A DNA stretch of 64,000 bases from Pelagibacterium luteolum (lineage in GTDB: Bacteria > Pseudomonadota > Alphaproteobacteria > Rhizobiales > Devosiaceae). Both the position numbers and the translations under genes were made by a program. Positions 1-8,842 of the stretch are shown here, piece after piece (within the stretch, counting starts at the first letter, position 1; each line of letters begins with the position of its first letter). The notes under the pieces were generated by a model. The model was not told the origin of the DNA. It was given only the letters and a program-made list of their open reading frames with translations, and made no database searches. The DNA lies in contig NZ_FNCS01000006.1 of the NCBI RefSeq assembly GCF_900100665.1, forward strand, positions 1-64,000. Direction: 5' to 3'.

Positions 1-2
1 CA

Positions 3-245
3 TCAGGAGGGGCATTGCTCTTCCACCTGCTGAGCAAACTCTATGAGCGCACCAGCGTCATCATCACCACCAATCTCAGCTTTGCCGAGTGGGCCAGCGT
101 GTTTGGAGACGCCAAGATGACAACCGCGCTGCTCGATCGGCTCACCCATCACTGCCATATCCTCGAAACCGGAAACGACAGCTTCCGGTTCAGGAACAGT
201 TCGGCCCAGGCCACAAAAACCAAAAAGGAGAAAGCACCGACTTGA
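3..245 (+). CDS. istB: IstB-like ATPase of an IS21-family element, C-terminal part
   Basis: This is the last 80 or so residues of the IS21 helper ATPase, the AAA+ protein that assists the IstA transposase. The gene enters from beyond the left edge, so no start is visible. The stretch [17 protein letters not shown], then the sensor-like TTNLSFAEW, the run [18 protein letters not shown] and the closing [11 protein letters not shown] match the conserved C-terminus of IstB. The frame is open to a natural stop at 243-245, so this part looks intact. It sits just inside the right-end repeats of the element. Whether istA and the left end are intact cannot be seen. Confidence 0.9.
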   Translation, partial: SGGALLFHLLSKLYERTSVIITTNLSFAEWASVFGDAKMTTALLDRLTHHCHILETGNDSFRFRNSSAQATKTKKEKAPT

Positions 246-279
246 CCATCTGACCAAACCCAAATCATATCCATGAGGC

Positions 280-329
280 GGGTCAATTCTCGGTGAAAAT
301 ACCGGGTCAGATCTCAACGGCAATCAACA
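280..329. repeat. IS21 subterminal/terminal repeats
   Basis: Two imperfect direct repeats, GGGTCAATTCTCGGTG at 280 and GGGTCAGATCTCAACG at 304, lie at the end of the element. Multiple terminal transposase-binding repeats of this kind are a family feature of IS21. Confidence 0.75.
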
Positions 330-475
330 ATCTGCCGGTTGAACCGCTCGCGCCGCTGCTGGATCGTGAACATGATCAGAAGCCGAATGCCGATACCGAT
401 CAGCGCAAACAGCGCCAGCCCGATCACCGTGGTCAGCAGCCCCTGCCAGGAGCTCAGATCGATATTGCGCAGCAT
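314..475 (-). pseudogene. Small membrane protein gene truncated by the IS21 insertion
   Basis: Reading on the minus strand from ATG at 475, the product opens MLRNIDLSSWQGLLTTV and has one clear membrane segment (VIGLALFALIGIGIRLLIM, about residues 17-35), then a charged cytoplasmic start (QQRRERFNRQI). At 330 it enters the IS end, gains four foreign residues (VDCR) and stops at 314-316. The original protein, probably longer with a soluble C-terminal part, is therefore cut after about 49 residues. The start lies two bases downstream of the stop of the flavoprotein gene, so the two were probably co-transcribed. I do not know the function of the intact protein. Confidence 0.65.
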
Positions 476-477
476 GA

Positions 478-1680
478 TCAGCCTTTCAAAGCGGCCAGCA
501 CGCCATACCCTGCAGCGCGCCCCGACGCGAGGCAAGCCGAAAGCAGATACCCCCCGGTCGGCGCTTCCCAATCGAGCATTTCGCCCGCAACGAACACCCC
601 GGGCATGTGCTCAAGCATCAAATGCTGATCGACGCCGCTCCAGCCGACGCCACCGGCCACCGATATTGCTTCCGCAATCGGCCGGGGCCGCACCAAAGGC
701 ACCACGAGCGTCTTGATGGCCCGGGCCAGCGCCGAATAATCCCCGCGTAGATTTTCTGGCGTAAACTCCCTCACAAGGCCCGCCTTGACGCCATCCAGCC
801 CTGCGCCCTTGCGCATCCTGTTGGCAAAGCTGGCCTTGGACGGCTGCCGCGCCAGATCGCGCTCCAGCCTCTCGGCGGTTCGGTCGGGGACAAGGTCAAG
901 CACGAGCTGCGCCGCGCCCTGCTCCAGCGCATCGCGCAGCGCCGCCGAATGGGCATAGACCAGGCTCCCCTCGACGCCTGTCCGCGAGATGACGAATTCG
1001 CCCTGGCTCGTACCAGCATCAGACGTCGCCGCCACGGCCTTGACCGGCGCCCCAGCGAACCGCTCGACGAAATGTTCGCTCCAATCGACATCGAACCCGC
1101 AATTGGCGGGCCTGAACCTTTTGACAGCGACGCCTTTTTCCTCGAGCCACGGCACCCATGCCGCATCGGACCCCAGTTTTGGCCAACTCGCCCCGCCCAA
1201 CGCCAGCACCAAGATATCGCAAGTCTTGCTGATCGGTCCCTCAGGCGTCTCGAACACGAACGCATCACCATCGAACCCTGCCCACCGGTGCCGGGTCCTC
1301 ATCGTTACGCCCTGCCCTTCAAGCCGCTTGAGCCAGCTCCGGAGCAAGGGCGAGGCTTTCATCGCCACCGGAAACACCCGCCCCGACGAGCCCACGAACG
1401 TCTCGGCGCCCAACCCCTCGGCCCAGTCGCGCACCGCCTGATTGTCGAAATCCGAAAGGACAGGCTCGAGCCGCTCCCTCGCCGCCCCGAAGCGGGAAAA
1501 GAAATCCCCCACCGGTTCGGCGTGCGTTAAATTGAGCCCGGACTTGCCGGCCATCAGGAACTTCCGCCCCACGGTCGGCATCCCCTCATAAACGGTCACG
1601 GGATATCCCGCCCCCGAGATCACCTCGGCGGCCATAAGCCCGGCGGGGCCGCCCCCAATCACTGCAATGGTCTTGTCCAT
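478..1680 (-). CDS. NAD(P)/FAD-dependent oxidoreductase, BaiN/YhiN (HI0933, TIGR03862) family
   Basis: A 400-residue flavoprotein. The N-terminus MDKTIAVIGGGPAGLMAAEVI is a Rossmann dinucleotide-binding fold (GxGxxG type, here GGGPAG), followed by the family hallmark GRKFLMAGKSGLNLTHAE. Near the C-terminus VFVAGEMLDWEAPTGGYLLSACLASGRAAG is the second FAD contact. Members are often labelled aminoacetone oxidase or BaiN-like, but their physiological substrate is unsettled. I chose the ATG at 1680 because it starts immediately before the Rossmann strand. An in-frame GTG at 1737 would add 19 unconserved residues. The truncated membrane-protein gene follows two bases after the stop. Confidence 0.88.
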   Translation of the reverse strand: MDKTIAVIGGGPAGLMAAEVISGAGYPVTVYEGMPTVGRKFLMAGKSGLNLTHAEPVGDFFSRFGAARERLEPVLSDFDNQAVRDWAEGLGAETFVGSSGRVFPVAMKASPLLRSWLKRLEGQGVTMRTRHRWAGFDGDAFVFETPEGPISKTCDILVLALGGASWPKLGSDAAWVPWLEEKGVAVKRFRPANCGFDVDWSEHFVERFAGAPVKAVAATSDAGTSQGEFVISRTGVEGSLVYAHSAALRDALEQGAAQLVLDLVPDRTAERLERDLARQPSKASFANRMRKGAGLDGVKAGLVREFTPENLRGDYSALARAIKTLVVPLVRPRPIAEAISVAGGVGWSGVDQHLMLEHMPGVFVAGEMLDWEAPTGGYLLSACLASGRAAGYGVLAALKG

Positions 1681-1770
1681 GACGAGCCCAGAACACTCTT
1701 TCCCCTCTGCTGTCAAACCGATAGGCTCGGCGTTCACCTTGAGTCATCTCAATCCAAAGAAGAATCCATC

Positions 1771-3024
1771 ATGTCCGACTCACGCTCCAACGCGCCCGTG
1801 AACGAAGAAAAGCTCGATAAGCTCGCCCAGGTCGCCGTGCACACCGGCCTCGGCCTCAGGGCCGGCCAGGACCTCATCATGACGGCCCCGCTCGCCGCGC
1901 TGCCTTTGGTCCGCAAGATCACCGAGCACGCCTACAAGGCCGGCGCCGGTCTCGTCACGACGATTTACTCGGATGAGGAATCGACCCTCGCCCGGTACAA
2001 ATATGCCAATGACGAAGCCTTCGACCACGCTGCTGACTGGCTCTACGAAGGCATGGCCAATGCCTTCGGCAACAACACGGCCCGCCTTGCCATCGCAGGC
2101 GACAACCCGATGATGCTGGCCGAAGAGGACCCCGAAAAGGTTTCTCGCGCTCAGCGCGCCAATTCCAAGGCCTACAAGCCTGCCATCAAGAAGATCACCG
2201 GCTTTGAGACCAACTGGAACATCGTCGCTTACCCCAGTGTCAAATGGGCCAAGCTGGTCTTCCCCGATCTTGGCGACGATGAAGCCGTGGCGAAATTGGC
2301 AGACGCCATCTTCGCCGCTTCGCGCTCGGACAATGCCGATCCCGTCGCTGCCTGGGAAGCGCACAACGCCGACATCCACGCCCGGCGCGATTGGCTGAAC
2401 GCCCAGAACTTCCGCGACCTGCACTTTACCGGCCCCGGCACCGATTTGGTCGTCGGTCTCGCCGATGATCACAAATGGGCAGGCGGTGCGTCGCTGGCGA
2501 AAAACGGTATCACCTGCAACCCCAACGTTCCGACCGAAGAAGTCTTCACCACCCCCCATGCCCGCCGCGTCGACGGTCACGTCCGCGCCACCAAGCCGCT
2601 GGCTTATAACGGCTCGGTCATCGAAGGCATCGAGATGGTGTTCAAGGACGGCGTCGCCGTAGAGGTCCGCGCGTCCAAGGGCGAAGAGAACTGGAACAAG
2701 GTTCTCGATACCGACGAAGGCGGGCGCCGGCTCGGCGAAGTGGCCCTGGTGCCGCATTCCTCGCCCATCAGCCAGTCCGGCATCTTGTTCTACAACACGT
2801 TGTTTGACGAAAATGCCGCCTGCCATATCGCGATGGGCCAGTGCTACACTGAGTGCTTCGTCGGCGGCGACAAGCTCAGCGAAGATGAAGTCGCCGAAAA
2901 GGGCGGCAATTCGAGCCTCATCCATATCGACTGGATGATCGGATCCGCGGACATGGACATCGACGGCATCACCCCGGACGGCGAGCGCGTCCCGGTCTTC
3001 CGCAAGGGCGAATGGGCGTTCTGA
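1771..3024 (+). CDS. Aminopeptidase, M29 family (AmpS/PepT-type)
   Basis: A 417-residue cytoplasmic metallopeptidase that removes N-terminal amino acids from peptides. The C-terminal half carries the metal-ligand pattern of the M29 thermophilic aminopeptidase family: NPNVPTEEVFTTPH (about 251-264), followed by ENAACHIAMGQCY with its His and SSLIHIDWMIGSADMDIDG with the late His and Asp ligands. Length is normal for the family (about 410). The gene is transcribed divergently from the flavoprotein, with about 90 bases between them. It ends at a strong hairpin shared with the convergent DUF1467 gene, so it is probably a single-gene unit. Confidence 0.9.
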   Translation: MSDSRSNAPVNEEKLDKLAQVAVHTGLGLRAGQDLIMTAPLAALPLVRKITEHAYKAGAGLVTTIYSDEESTLARYKYANDEAFDHAADWLYEGMANAFGNNTARLAIAGDNPMMLAEEDPEKVSRAQRANSKAYKPAIKKITGFETNWNIVAYPSVKWAKLVFPDLGDDEAVAKLADAIFAASRSDNADPVAAWEAHNADIHARRDWLNAQNFRDLHFTGPGTDLVVGLADDHKWAGGASLAKNGITCNPNVPTEEVFTTPHARRVDGHVRATKPLAYNGSVIEGIEMVFKDGVAVEVRASKGEENWNKVLDTDEGGRRLGEVALVPHSSPISQSGILFYNTLFDENAACHIAMGQCYTECFVGGDKLSEDEVAEKGGNSSLIHIDWMIGSADMDIDGITPDGERVPVFRKGEWAF

Positions 3025-3032
3025 TAAATAAA

Positions 3033-3066
3033 AAAGGCCGGGATCGTCTCCCGGCCTTTGACTTTT
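3033..3066. terminator. Bidirectional rho-independent terminator
   Basis: A perfect 11-bp stem (AAAGGCCGGGA at 3033-3043 with TCCCGGCCTTT at 3049-3059, five-base loop) has T-rich sequence on the plus side and an A-run at 3029-3035 that acts as the U-tract for minus-strand transcription. It lies between the convergent aminopeptidase and the DUF1467/rnj/nuo transcription unit and can end both. Confidence 0.88.
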
Positions 3067-3318
3067 CTAGCTCCAGTATTCCTGAAGCCAGGGGTTCGAC
3101 ATCCCCCAGACGATCAACACCGTCGCGACGCCGGCCAGGACGGTCGTAGCGATCGCCTTTGGCACAAGGTTAGCCTTGATCGGCGCGCCAGGATCGGTCC
3201 CGTCAGTGACCTCCCCGGCCTCGTGTTGACCGCGAATACCCCATGGCAGCACGGCGAACAGCACCGTCCACCAGACGACGAAATAGATGGCGACATAGGT
3301 GAACGGCTGGATTTCCAT
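3067..3318 (-). CDS. DUF1467 family small membrane protein
   Basis: An 83-residue protein with two predicted membrane helices, FTYVAIYFVVWWTVLFAVLPWG (about 6-27) and AIATTVLAGVATVLIVWGM (about 55-73), joined by an acidic loop. The sequence GIRGQHEAGEVTDGTDPGAP is the recognisable core of the alphaproteobacterial DUF1467 family, whose role is unknown. The gene starts three bases after the RNase J stop, so it is the last gene of the long nuo-birA-rnj unit. The same order is common in Hyphomicrobiales, which hints at a link to the inner membrane but gives no function. Confidence 0.88.
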   Translation of the reverse strand: MEIQPFTYVAIYFVVWWTVLFAVLPWGIRGQHEAGEVTDGTDPGAPIKANLVPKAIATTVLAGVATVLIVWGMSNPWLQEYWS

Positions 3319-3321
3319 GCT

Positions 3322-5004
3322 TTAGACCCTGTGTACGAACACTTTCACGATGGGCTTGCGACCCCAGGCGGCATTGAGCTCGGAGCGCACCGCACGGCGG
3401 ATCGCCTCGGCAAAACGCCCGGTATCGGAGCGCCGCTTTTCCGGAAAGCTCTTGATGACGCTGCGCACTGCCGACCGGGCAACCGCGCTCAACGGTTCGT
3501 CATCGTCGACCAATTCTGGCAGCCCGTCCAGATCCAACTCAGGACCCGAGACAATCTGTCCCTTGGCGTTGACCACGAGCGATACGATCGCCACGCCGCC
3601 AAATGCCAACCGGCGACGGTCGCGGACATTGGACTCTTCGGGTGTGCAGAGCAGATTGCCGTCGAGATACAAAATACCCGTCCGCACCTCGCCCTTGCGA
3701 TGTTGGGGCTGAGGATAGAGCTGCACCATATCGCCATTGCGGATCGAGTAGACGGTCTTGATGCCCTTCTCACGGCCAAACTTGGCCTGAGCTTCCAGAT
3801 GCATCGCTTCGCCATGCACGGGGATCAGCAGGTCTGGCTTGAGCCAGTCATAGAGTTGGGCCAATTCATGCCGCCGCGGATGGCCCGAGACGTGGATCAT
3901 CTCGTCGCGTCCGGTGACGATCTCGACACCCTTGTCCACAAGCTTGTTCTGAATATCAAGCACGGCCTTTTCATTTCCCGGAATGGCCCAGGACGAAAAG
4001 ATCGCCATGTCGCCCGGCGAAAAGTCGATAACCGGGTGCGAGCCATCGGCGATCCGAGCCATCGCGGCCCGCGCTTCGCCCTGGCTGCCGGTGCAGATCA
4101 GCACGACCTTGTCACGGGGCAGATAGCCATAAGCGTCCTGATCGAGAAACTCGGGCACCCCTTCCATAAGGCCAAGCTCACGCGCAATCCCGGCGATGCG
4201 ATGCACGGCACGCCCGGCGGCGACCACCTGACGGTCCGCCTTTGCAGCGGCGCGTGCAATCGAGATCATGCGGCCTAGATTGGAGGCAAAAATCGTGACG
4301 GCAACGCGGTTCTTAGCGGTTGCGATCAGGCGCTCGAGATTGACACCGACTTCGGTCTCGGACGGGCTGTCGCCTTCCTTCATCGCGTTGGTGGAATCGC
4401 AGATCAGCGCGAGTGGCTTGCCGTCGCTGCCGATTTCCTTGAAGCGCTTGATGTTGGTCGGAGGCGTACCAACGGGCGACGGATCGATCTTCCAGTCCCC
4501 AGTGTGAACGACCCGCCCAGCCGGCGATTCGATTAGCAGGGCGTTAGACTCGGGGATCGAATGGGATACTTCGATCGCCTCGACCTTGAAGTGGCCGACA
4601 TGGAACGGCACGCCGGGCTCATAGATCTGAACCTCTACGTCGTCGATGATGTTGTTGGACGCACGCTTTGCCTTGAGCATCGCTGCGCCGAACCGGCCCG
4701 CGAAGACCGGCTTATCGAAGGCGGGCCAGATGTCGAGGATGGCACCATAGTGATCTTCGTGCGCATGGGTGAGCACCAGCCCAACGACGTTGTCGATCTG
4801 ATCTTCGAGGAAGTATGGGTCCGGCATGACAAGCTCGATGCCTGGCAATTCCGGACCACCGAAACTGACGCCGCAATCGACGACCAGCCACTGGCGATTG
4901 CTTTCGGGGCCATAGCCATACAGCCCCATGTTCATCCCGATTTCGCCAACGCCCCCGAGAGGAACGAAGACCATTTCCTCGCCCTCAGCCTGTCTTTTTG
5001 CCAT
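3322..5004 (-). CDS. rnj: Ribonuclease J
   Basis: A 560-residue metallo-beta-lactamase/beta-CASP ribonuclease acting in mRNA turnover and rRNA maturation, with 5'-to-3' exonuclease and endonuclease activity in the family. The zinc motif HAHEDH is at about 79-84. Later ligands include HTGDWKIDP and the beta-CASP signatures, including ISGHP-like VSGHPRRHELAQLYDWLKP and LLIPVHGE. The C-terminal domain ends AAWGRKPIVKVFVHRV. Length is typical. It lies between birA and the DUF1467 gene on the same strand. Alphaproteobacteria commonly carry both RNase E and RNase J, so this is not unusual. Confidence 0.96.
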   Translation of the reverse strand: MAKRQAEGEEMVFVPLGGVGEIGMNMGLYGYGPESNRQWLVVDCGVSFGGPELPGIELVMPDPYFLEDQIDNVVGLVLTHAHEDHYGAILDIWPAFDKPVFAGRFGAAMLKAKRASNNIIDDVEVQIYEPGVPFHVGHFKVEAIEVSHSIPESNALLIESPAGRVVHTGDWKIDPSPVGTPPTNIKRFKEIGSDGKPLALICDSTNAMKEGDSPSETEVGVNLERLIATAKNRVAVTIFASNLGRMISIARAAAKADRQVVAAGRAVHRIAGIARELGLMEGVPEFLDQDAYGYLPRDKVVLICTGSQGEARAAMARIADGSHPVIDFSPGDMAIFSSWAIPGNEKAVLDIQNKLVDKGVEIVTGRDEMIHVSGHPRRHELAQLYDWLKPDLLIPVHGEAMHLEAQAKFGREKGIKTVYSIRNGDMVQLYPQPQHRKGEVRTGILYLDGNLLCTPEESNVRDRRRLAFGGVAIVSLVVNAKGQIVSGPELDLDGLPELVDDDEPLSAVARSAVRSVIKSFPEKRRSDTGRFAEAIRRAVRSELNAAWGRKPIVKVFVHRV

Positions 5005-5060
5005 AGGTCATACCCGCCCCGCACGACGGGAGCGTCCCTGTTGCCGGCCGCGCTGCACGA

Positions 5061-5894
5061 TCAGCGCAGGGTGGCCGTTGTTCCAAAATGGACGTCGCCC
5101 GCGGTGATCGCGATGCGCTGCCCCTCATCGTCACGGACTATCAGATGGCCCGCATCATCAATACTTTCGAAAATGCCGCGCAAGACGCCCTGGCTGCGCT
5201 GCACCACGACTTCAGATCCGATGCCGGCAGCGTTATCGCGCCAGCGCTCGATGATCCGAGCTGTCCCCTGCCCATTGTCCCAAACGTCGTACCATCGCAC
5301 CCAGCTTTCGGCCAGTGTTTCAAACACCATTGCGGCATCAATAGCGGGGTTGAAGCTCGAAAGCGCGACGGCCGGATACGGCAGTCCCTGTGGCGCCGCG
5401 ACGACATTGACGCCAATGCCGATGACCACGGCCGTATGACCGTACTGGCGCGGTATCGCTTCGAGCAATATCCCCGCGAGCTTGGCCCCATCGGCCAAAA
5501 GATCGTTGGGCCATTTGAGCGCGATCCGCGCTGCGGAGCGCCCTATTCTGCCATCCGCCCCATCGACTCCGGATCGCATACTGACGTCGGGCAGCAGACG
5601 GCTCAGCGCGTCATTGAGCGCAACGCCAGCGACGAAGCCCAGACTCGCGAGTGCAGCGGAAGGCACATTCGGTTGAATCAACAGTGACGCAGCCAGATTG
5701 CCATATGGGCTTTCCCAAGCCCTCCCACGACGCCCGCGACCTGTGGTTTGCTGCAGAGCTGCAAACCACAGCTTGTCAGCCTCACCGGCTCGCGCCGCAG
5801 TGATCGCCTCGGCGTTGGTCGAGCCAATGCTGTCGAAGCCGATGACACGGTAGCCGGCTTCTCGCGCAACGAGAGGGAGTGGAAACGCGACCAC
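5061..5894 (-). CDS. birA: Biotin-[acetyl-CoA-carboxylase] ligase (monofunctional BirA)
   Basis: A roughly 277-residue biotin protein ligase that adenylates biotin and transfers it to the carrier lysine of acetyl-CoA carboxylase and other biotin enzymes. Visible motifs are the DSIGSTNAEA region, the biotin/ATP loop TTGRGRRGRAWESPYGNLAASL, the KWPNDLL segment and AGILLE...VVIGIGVNV. No N-terminal winged-helix domain is present, so it should not act as the biotin-operon repressor known in Escherichia coli. I prefer the GTG at 5894, which shares one base with the nuoN stop and suggests translational coupling. A GTG at 5927 inside nuoN is the alternative. Confidence 0.93.
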   Translation of the reverse strand: MVAFPLPLVAREAGYRVIGFDSIGSTNAEAITAARAGEADKLWFAALQQTTGRGRRGRAWESPYGNLAASLLIQPNVPSAALASLGFVAGVALNDALSRLLPDVSMRSGVDGADGRIGRSAARIALKWPNDLLADGAKLAGILLEAIPRQYGHTAVVIGIGVNVVAAPQGLPYPAVALSSFNPAIDAAMVFETLAESWVRWYDVWDNGQGTARIIERWRDNAAGIGSEVVVQRSQGVLRGIFESIDDAGHLIVRDDEGQRIAITAGDVHFGTTATLR

Positions 5895-7345
5895 TAAAAC
5901 AGGCTGTTCGCAGCGACCTGAGCCCACGCCGTCAGCGGTCCACCGATGGTGAAATAGTAGGACAGGACCAAAAACCCGGTCACGGCCATTACCACGTTGA
6001 GTTCCACAGCCGGCGCGGCATAGGACGCTTCGGGCTCATCGAAATACATCACCTTGATGATGCGCAGATAGTAGAACGCACTCACAGCGCTCGCCAGCAT
6101 GCCGATGACGGCAAGGACGAACAACTGCGCTTCGATGGCCGCCAGAAAGACCTGCCATTTGGCGAAAAAGCCGGCAAGCGGCGGAAGACCGACGAGCGAG
6201 AACATGAACAGTGCGAGGATTGCTGCAACGAACGGACGACTGCGAGCAAGTCCCGCTAGGTCGTCGATGGTCTCGACATAGCCATCTTCGTTCTTGAGCG
6301 CGAGGATACAGGCGAAGGTACCGATCGTCATGGTGAGATAAATCGCCATGTAGATCGATACGCCTTGAACACCCACGAGGCTTCCGGCCGAAAGGCCAAC
6401 GAGAGCGAAGCCCACATGGCCGATCGAGGAATACGCGAGCAGGCGCTTGAGGTTGTTTTGACCAATGGCGGCGAAGGATGCCAGCACCATCGAGGCGATG
6501 GAGATGAAGATAACGACCTGCTGCCAGTCACGAGCGATGGGCTCGAACGCGTCGAACACGACGCGGATAAGCAGAGCCATTGCGGCAACCTTGGGCGCTG
6601 AGGCAAAGAAGGCGGTGACCGGGGTCGGCGCGCCTTCGTAAACGTCAGGCGTCCACATGTGGAACGGCACTGCGGAAATCTTGAACGCAATGCCTGCGAG
6701 CAGGAACACGAGGCCAAAGATCACGCCTGGATTGCGCTCGCCGAGTGCGACCGCCTGAGCGATTTCGGTCAGCTGGGTGTGCCCGGTAAAGCCATAGAGC
6801 AGCGACGCGCCGTAAAGCAGCATGCCCGAGGACAACGCACCGAGGACGAAATATTTCAGGCCAGCTTCGGTTGCCTTGCCGCTGTCGCGCTTGAACGCAG
6901 CGACGACGTAGAGCGCAAGCGACTGCAACTCGAGGCCGACATAGAGGCTCATGAGGTCGTTGGCCGAAATCATCATCATCATGCCGACGGTGGCAAGGAC
7001 AACAAGCACGGGATATTCGAACTTGTTGAGGCCATTCTCGGATGCACTCGACACTGTGAGTACAAGCGCGAACGCCGAGCCGGTGAGCACCAACACTTTC
7101 ATGAAGCGCGCAAAGGCGTCGTTGATGAAACCGCCGGAAAAGATCACGCCGTCGCTCGACTGGAAGACGATGAGCACGGCCACGGCGACGAACAGGCCGA
7201 TGGCGATACCGGTGATGGCTGTGGAGATTTCCTTGCTGGCGAAAACGCCGATCATCAGAAGCGCCAGCGCGCCGACGGCGAGCAGCATTTCGGGATAGGC
7301 AGGCGCCAGGGAGGCGAAACCGGCAAACTCTTGGACCATTGTCAC
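5894..7345 (-). CDS. nuoN: NADH-quinone oxidoreductase subunit N
   Basis: A 483-residue polytopic inner-membrane subunit, one of the three antiporter-like (Mrp-type) proton channels of complex I. The buried charged residues expected for the family are visible in the regions [21 protein letters not shown] (a conserved Glu in helix 5) and [26 protein letters not shown] (a conserved Lys and the [10 protein letters not shown] signature). It is the last nuo gene. Its stop overlaps the likely birA start, and it begins three bases after nuoM ends. Confidence 0.97.
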   Translation of the reverse strand: MTMVQEFAGFASLAPAYPEMLLAVGALALLMIGVFASKEISTAITGIAIGLFVAVAVLIVFQSSDGVIFSGGFINDAFARFMKVLVLTGSAFALVLTVSSASENGLNKFEYPVLVVLATVGMMMMISANDLMSLYVGLELQSLALYVVAAFKRDSGKATEAGLKYFVLGALSSGMLLYGASLLYGFTGHTQLTEIAQAVALGERNPGVIFGLVFLLAGIAFKISAVPFHMWTPDVYEGAPTPVTAFFASAPKVAAMALLIRVVFDAFEPIARDWQQVVIFISIASMVLASFAAIGQNNLKRLLAYSSIGHVGFALVGLSAGSLVGVQGVSIYMAIYLTMTIGTFACILALKNEDGYVETIDDLAGLARSRPFVAAILALFMFSLVGLPPLAGFFAKWQVFLAAIEAQLFVLAVIGMLASAVSAFYYLRIIKVMYFDEPEASYAAPAVELNVVMAVTGFLVLSYYFTIGGPLTAWAQVAANSLF

Positions 7346-7348
7346 CTC

Positions 7349-8842
7349 CTATTGCGCCAGACCGACGGACATCTGGTATTGGTCAACCAGTGCCTCGACA
7401 GAAACGGCCATCGCATCCATCAGGGGTGCGGGGTAGAAACCGAACAGAATGGTGAGGATGATCAAGGGAACGATCGTCACCATCTCCCGGGTATTGAGAT
7501 CGAGAATGCCTTTGAGGCTTTCCTTTTCCAGCGCGCCCCAGATGACTTTGCGGTAGAGCCAAAGGGCATAGCAGGACGAGAGGATCACGCCGGTTGTCGC
7601 AACGACGGCGAACCAGGTGTTGATCTGGAAAATAGCCAGGAGCGTCAGGAATTCACCAACGAATCCTGATGTACCCGGCAGGCCGACATTGGCCATGGTG
7701 AACACCATGAACGCGAAGGCATATTTCGGCATGCGCTCAACGAGACCGCCATAGGCGTCGATGTCTCGCGTGTGCATGCGGTCGTAGATAACACCGACCG
7801 AGAGGAACAGCGCGCCGGACACGATGCCATGGCTGATCATCTGGAAGATAGCGCCCTGCACACCGTAGACGTTTCCGGCGAAGATACCCATCGTCACGAA
7901 ACCCATATGGGCCACCGACGAGTAGGCAATGAGCTTCTTGATGTCGGTCTGCACCAGCGCAACCAACGACGTGATGACGATCGCGGCGACCGAGAGGAAG
8001 AACACGAAGTTCTGAAAATAGAGCGACGCGTCCGGGAACATCGGCAGCGAGAACCGCAGGAAGCCATAACCACCGAGCTTGAGCAGAATGGCGGCTAGGA
8101 TGACCGAACCGGCGGTCGGCGCTTCAACGTGGGCTTCTGGAAGCCAGCGGTGAAACGGCCACATCGGCATTTTGACGGCAAAGGAGGCAAAGAACGCCAA
8201 CCAGAGCCAGAACTGTGCCTCTTCGGAGAACTCGAACTGCAGCAGACGCGCGATATCGAGTGTACCGGCCTGCCAGTACATCGCCATGATGGCGAGCAGC
8301 ATCAGAACGGATCCGATGAAGGTATAGAAGAAGAATTTATAGCTCGCCTGGATGCGCCGCTTGCCGCCCCAAATACCGATGATCAGGAACATCGGCAGCA
8401 AGGTGCCTTCAAAGAATACATAGAACATGGCCAGATCGAGGGTCGCGAAGACGCCGATCATCAGCATCTCGAGTACCAGGAACAGCACCATGTATTCGCG
8501 GATGCGGAAGGTGATCGAGTCCCAGCTCGCCAAAATGCACATCGGCATCAGGAGGCCTGTGAGCACGATGAATAGCACCGAGATGCCGTCGACCCCCATG
8601 CGGTATCCGATGACGTCGCCGATCCAGACATGGTTCTGCACGAACTGGAAGTTCGGCGTCGTGGGGTCGAACATGCCCCACATGACCAGCGTGAAGATGA
8701 ACGTAACCACTGTGGTCGCGAGCGCAATCCATTTGATGTTGCGCTCGGCAACCTCGTCCCGGCCCGGGGTCAACAGAATGAAGAAGGCCCCGACCAGCGG
8801 CAGAAACGTAACGATGGTCAGGATGTTGTTTGTCAGGATCAT
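7349..8842 (-). CDS. nuoM: NADH-quinone oxidoreductase subunit M
   Basis: A 497-residue antiporter-like proton-pumping subunit with about 14 membrane helices. The conserved helix-5 Glu lies in [22 protein letters not shown]. The central Lys and proline-containing signature are in [27 protein letters not shown]. Length fits the family. Its ATG overlaps the nuoL stop by four bases (ATGA), so the two pumps are translationally coupled. Confidence 0.97.
   Translation of the reverse strand: MILTNNILTIVTFLPLVGAFFILLTPGRDEVAERNIKWIALATTVVTFIFTLVMWGMFDPTTPNFQFVQNHVWIGDVIGYRMGVDGISVLFIVLTGLLMPMCILASWDSITFRIREYMVLFLVLEMLMIGVFATLDLAMFYVFFEGTLLPMFLIIGIWGGKRRIQASYKFFFYTFIGSVLMLLAIMAMYWQAGTLDIARLLQFEFSEEAQFWLWLAFFASFAVKMPMWPFHRWLPEAHVEAPTAGSVILAAILLKLGGYGFLRFSLPMFPDASLYFQNFVFFLSVAAIVITSLVALVQTDIKKLIAYSSVAHMGFVTMGIFAGNVYGVQGAIFQMISHGIVSGALFLSVGVIYDRMHTRDIDAYGGLVERMPKYAFAFMVFTMANVGLPGTSGFVGEFLTLLAIFQINTWFAVVATTGVILSSCYALWLYRKVIWGALEKESLKGILDLNTREMVTIVPLIILTILFGFYPAPLMDAMAVSVEALVDQYQMSVGLAQ

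Larger units (their letters stand above)
1..329 (+). mobile_element. Right end of an IS21-family insertion sequence
   Basis: The istB terminus is followed by two tandem copies of the subterminal repeat typical of IS21 elements, each opening with GGGTCA, at 280 and 304 (period 24). The outer copy runs into ...CAATCAACA at 321-329, whose reverse complement starts TGTTGATTG, the expected 5'-TG...CA-3' terminus. The boundary at 329 is supported from the other side too: a minus-strand reading frame for a small membrane protein runs up to 330 and breaks there. The left end and any target-site duplication lie outside the window. Confidence 0.82.

Noticed and set aside
3058-4278. A 406-codon plus-strand frame opposite RNase J and DUF1467
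   Set aside because: It starts inside a terminator hairpin and shows low-complexity antisense composition.
6659-7669. A 336-codon plus-strand frame opposite nuoN and nuoM
   Set aside because: His/Asp/Gln-rich antisense of membrane-protein codons; typical shadow.
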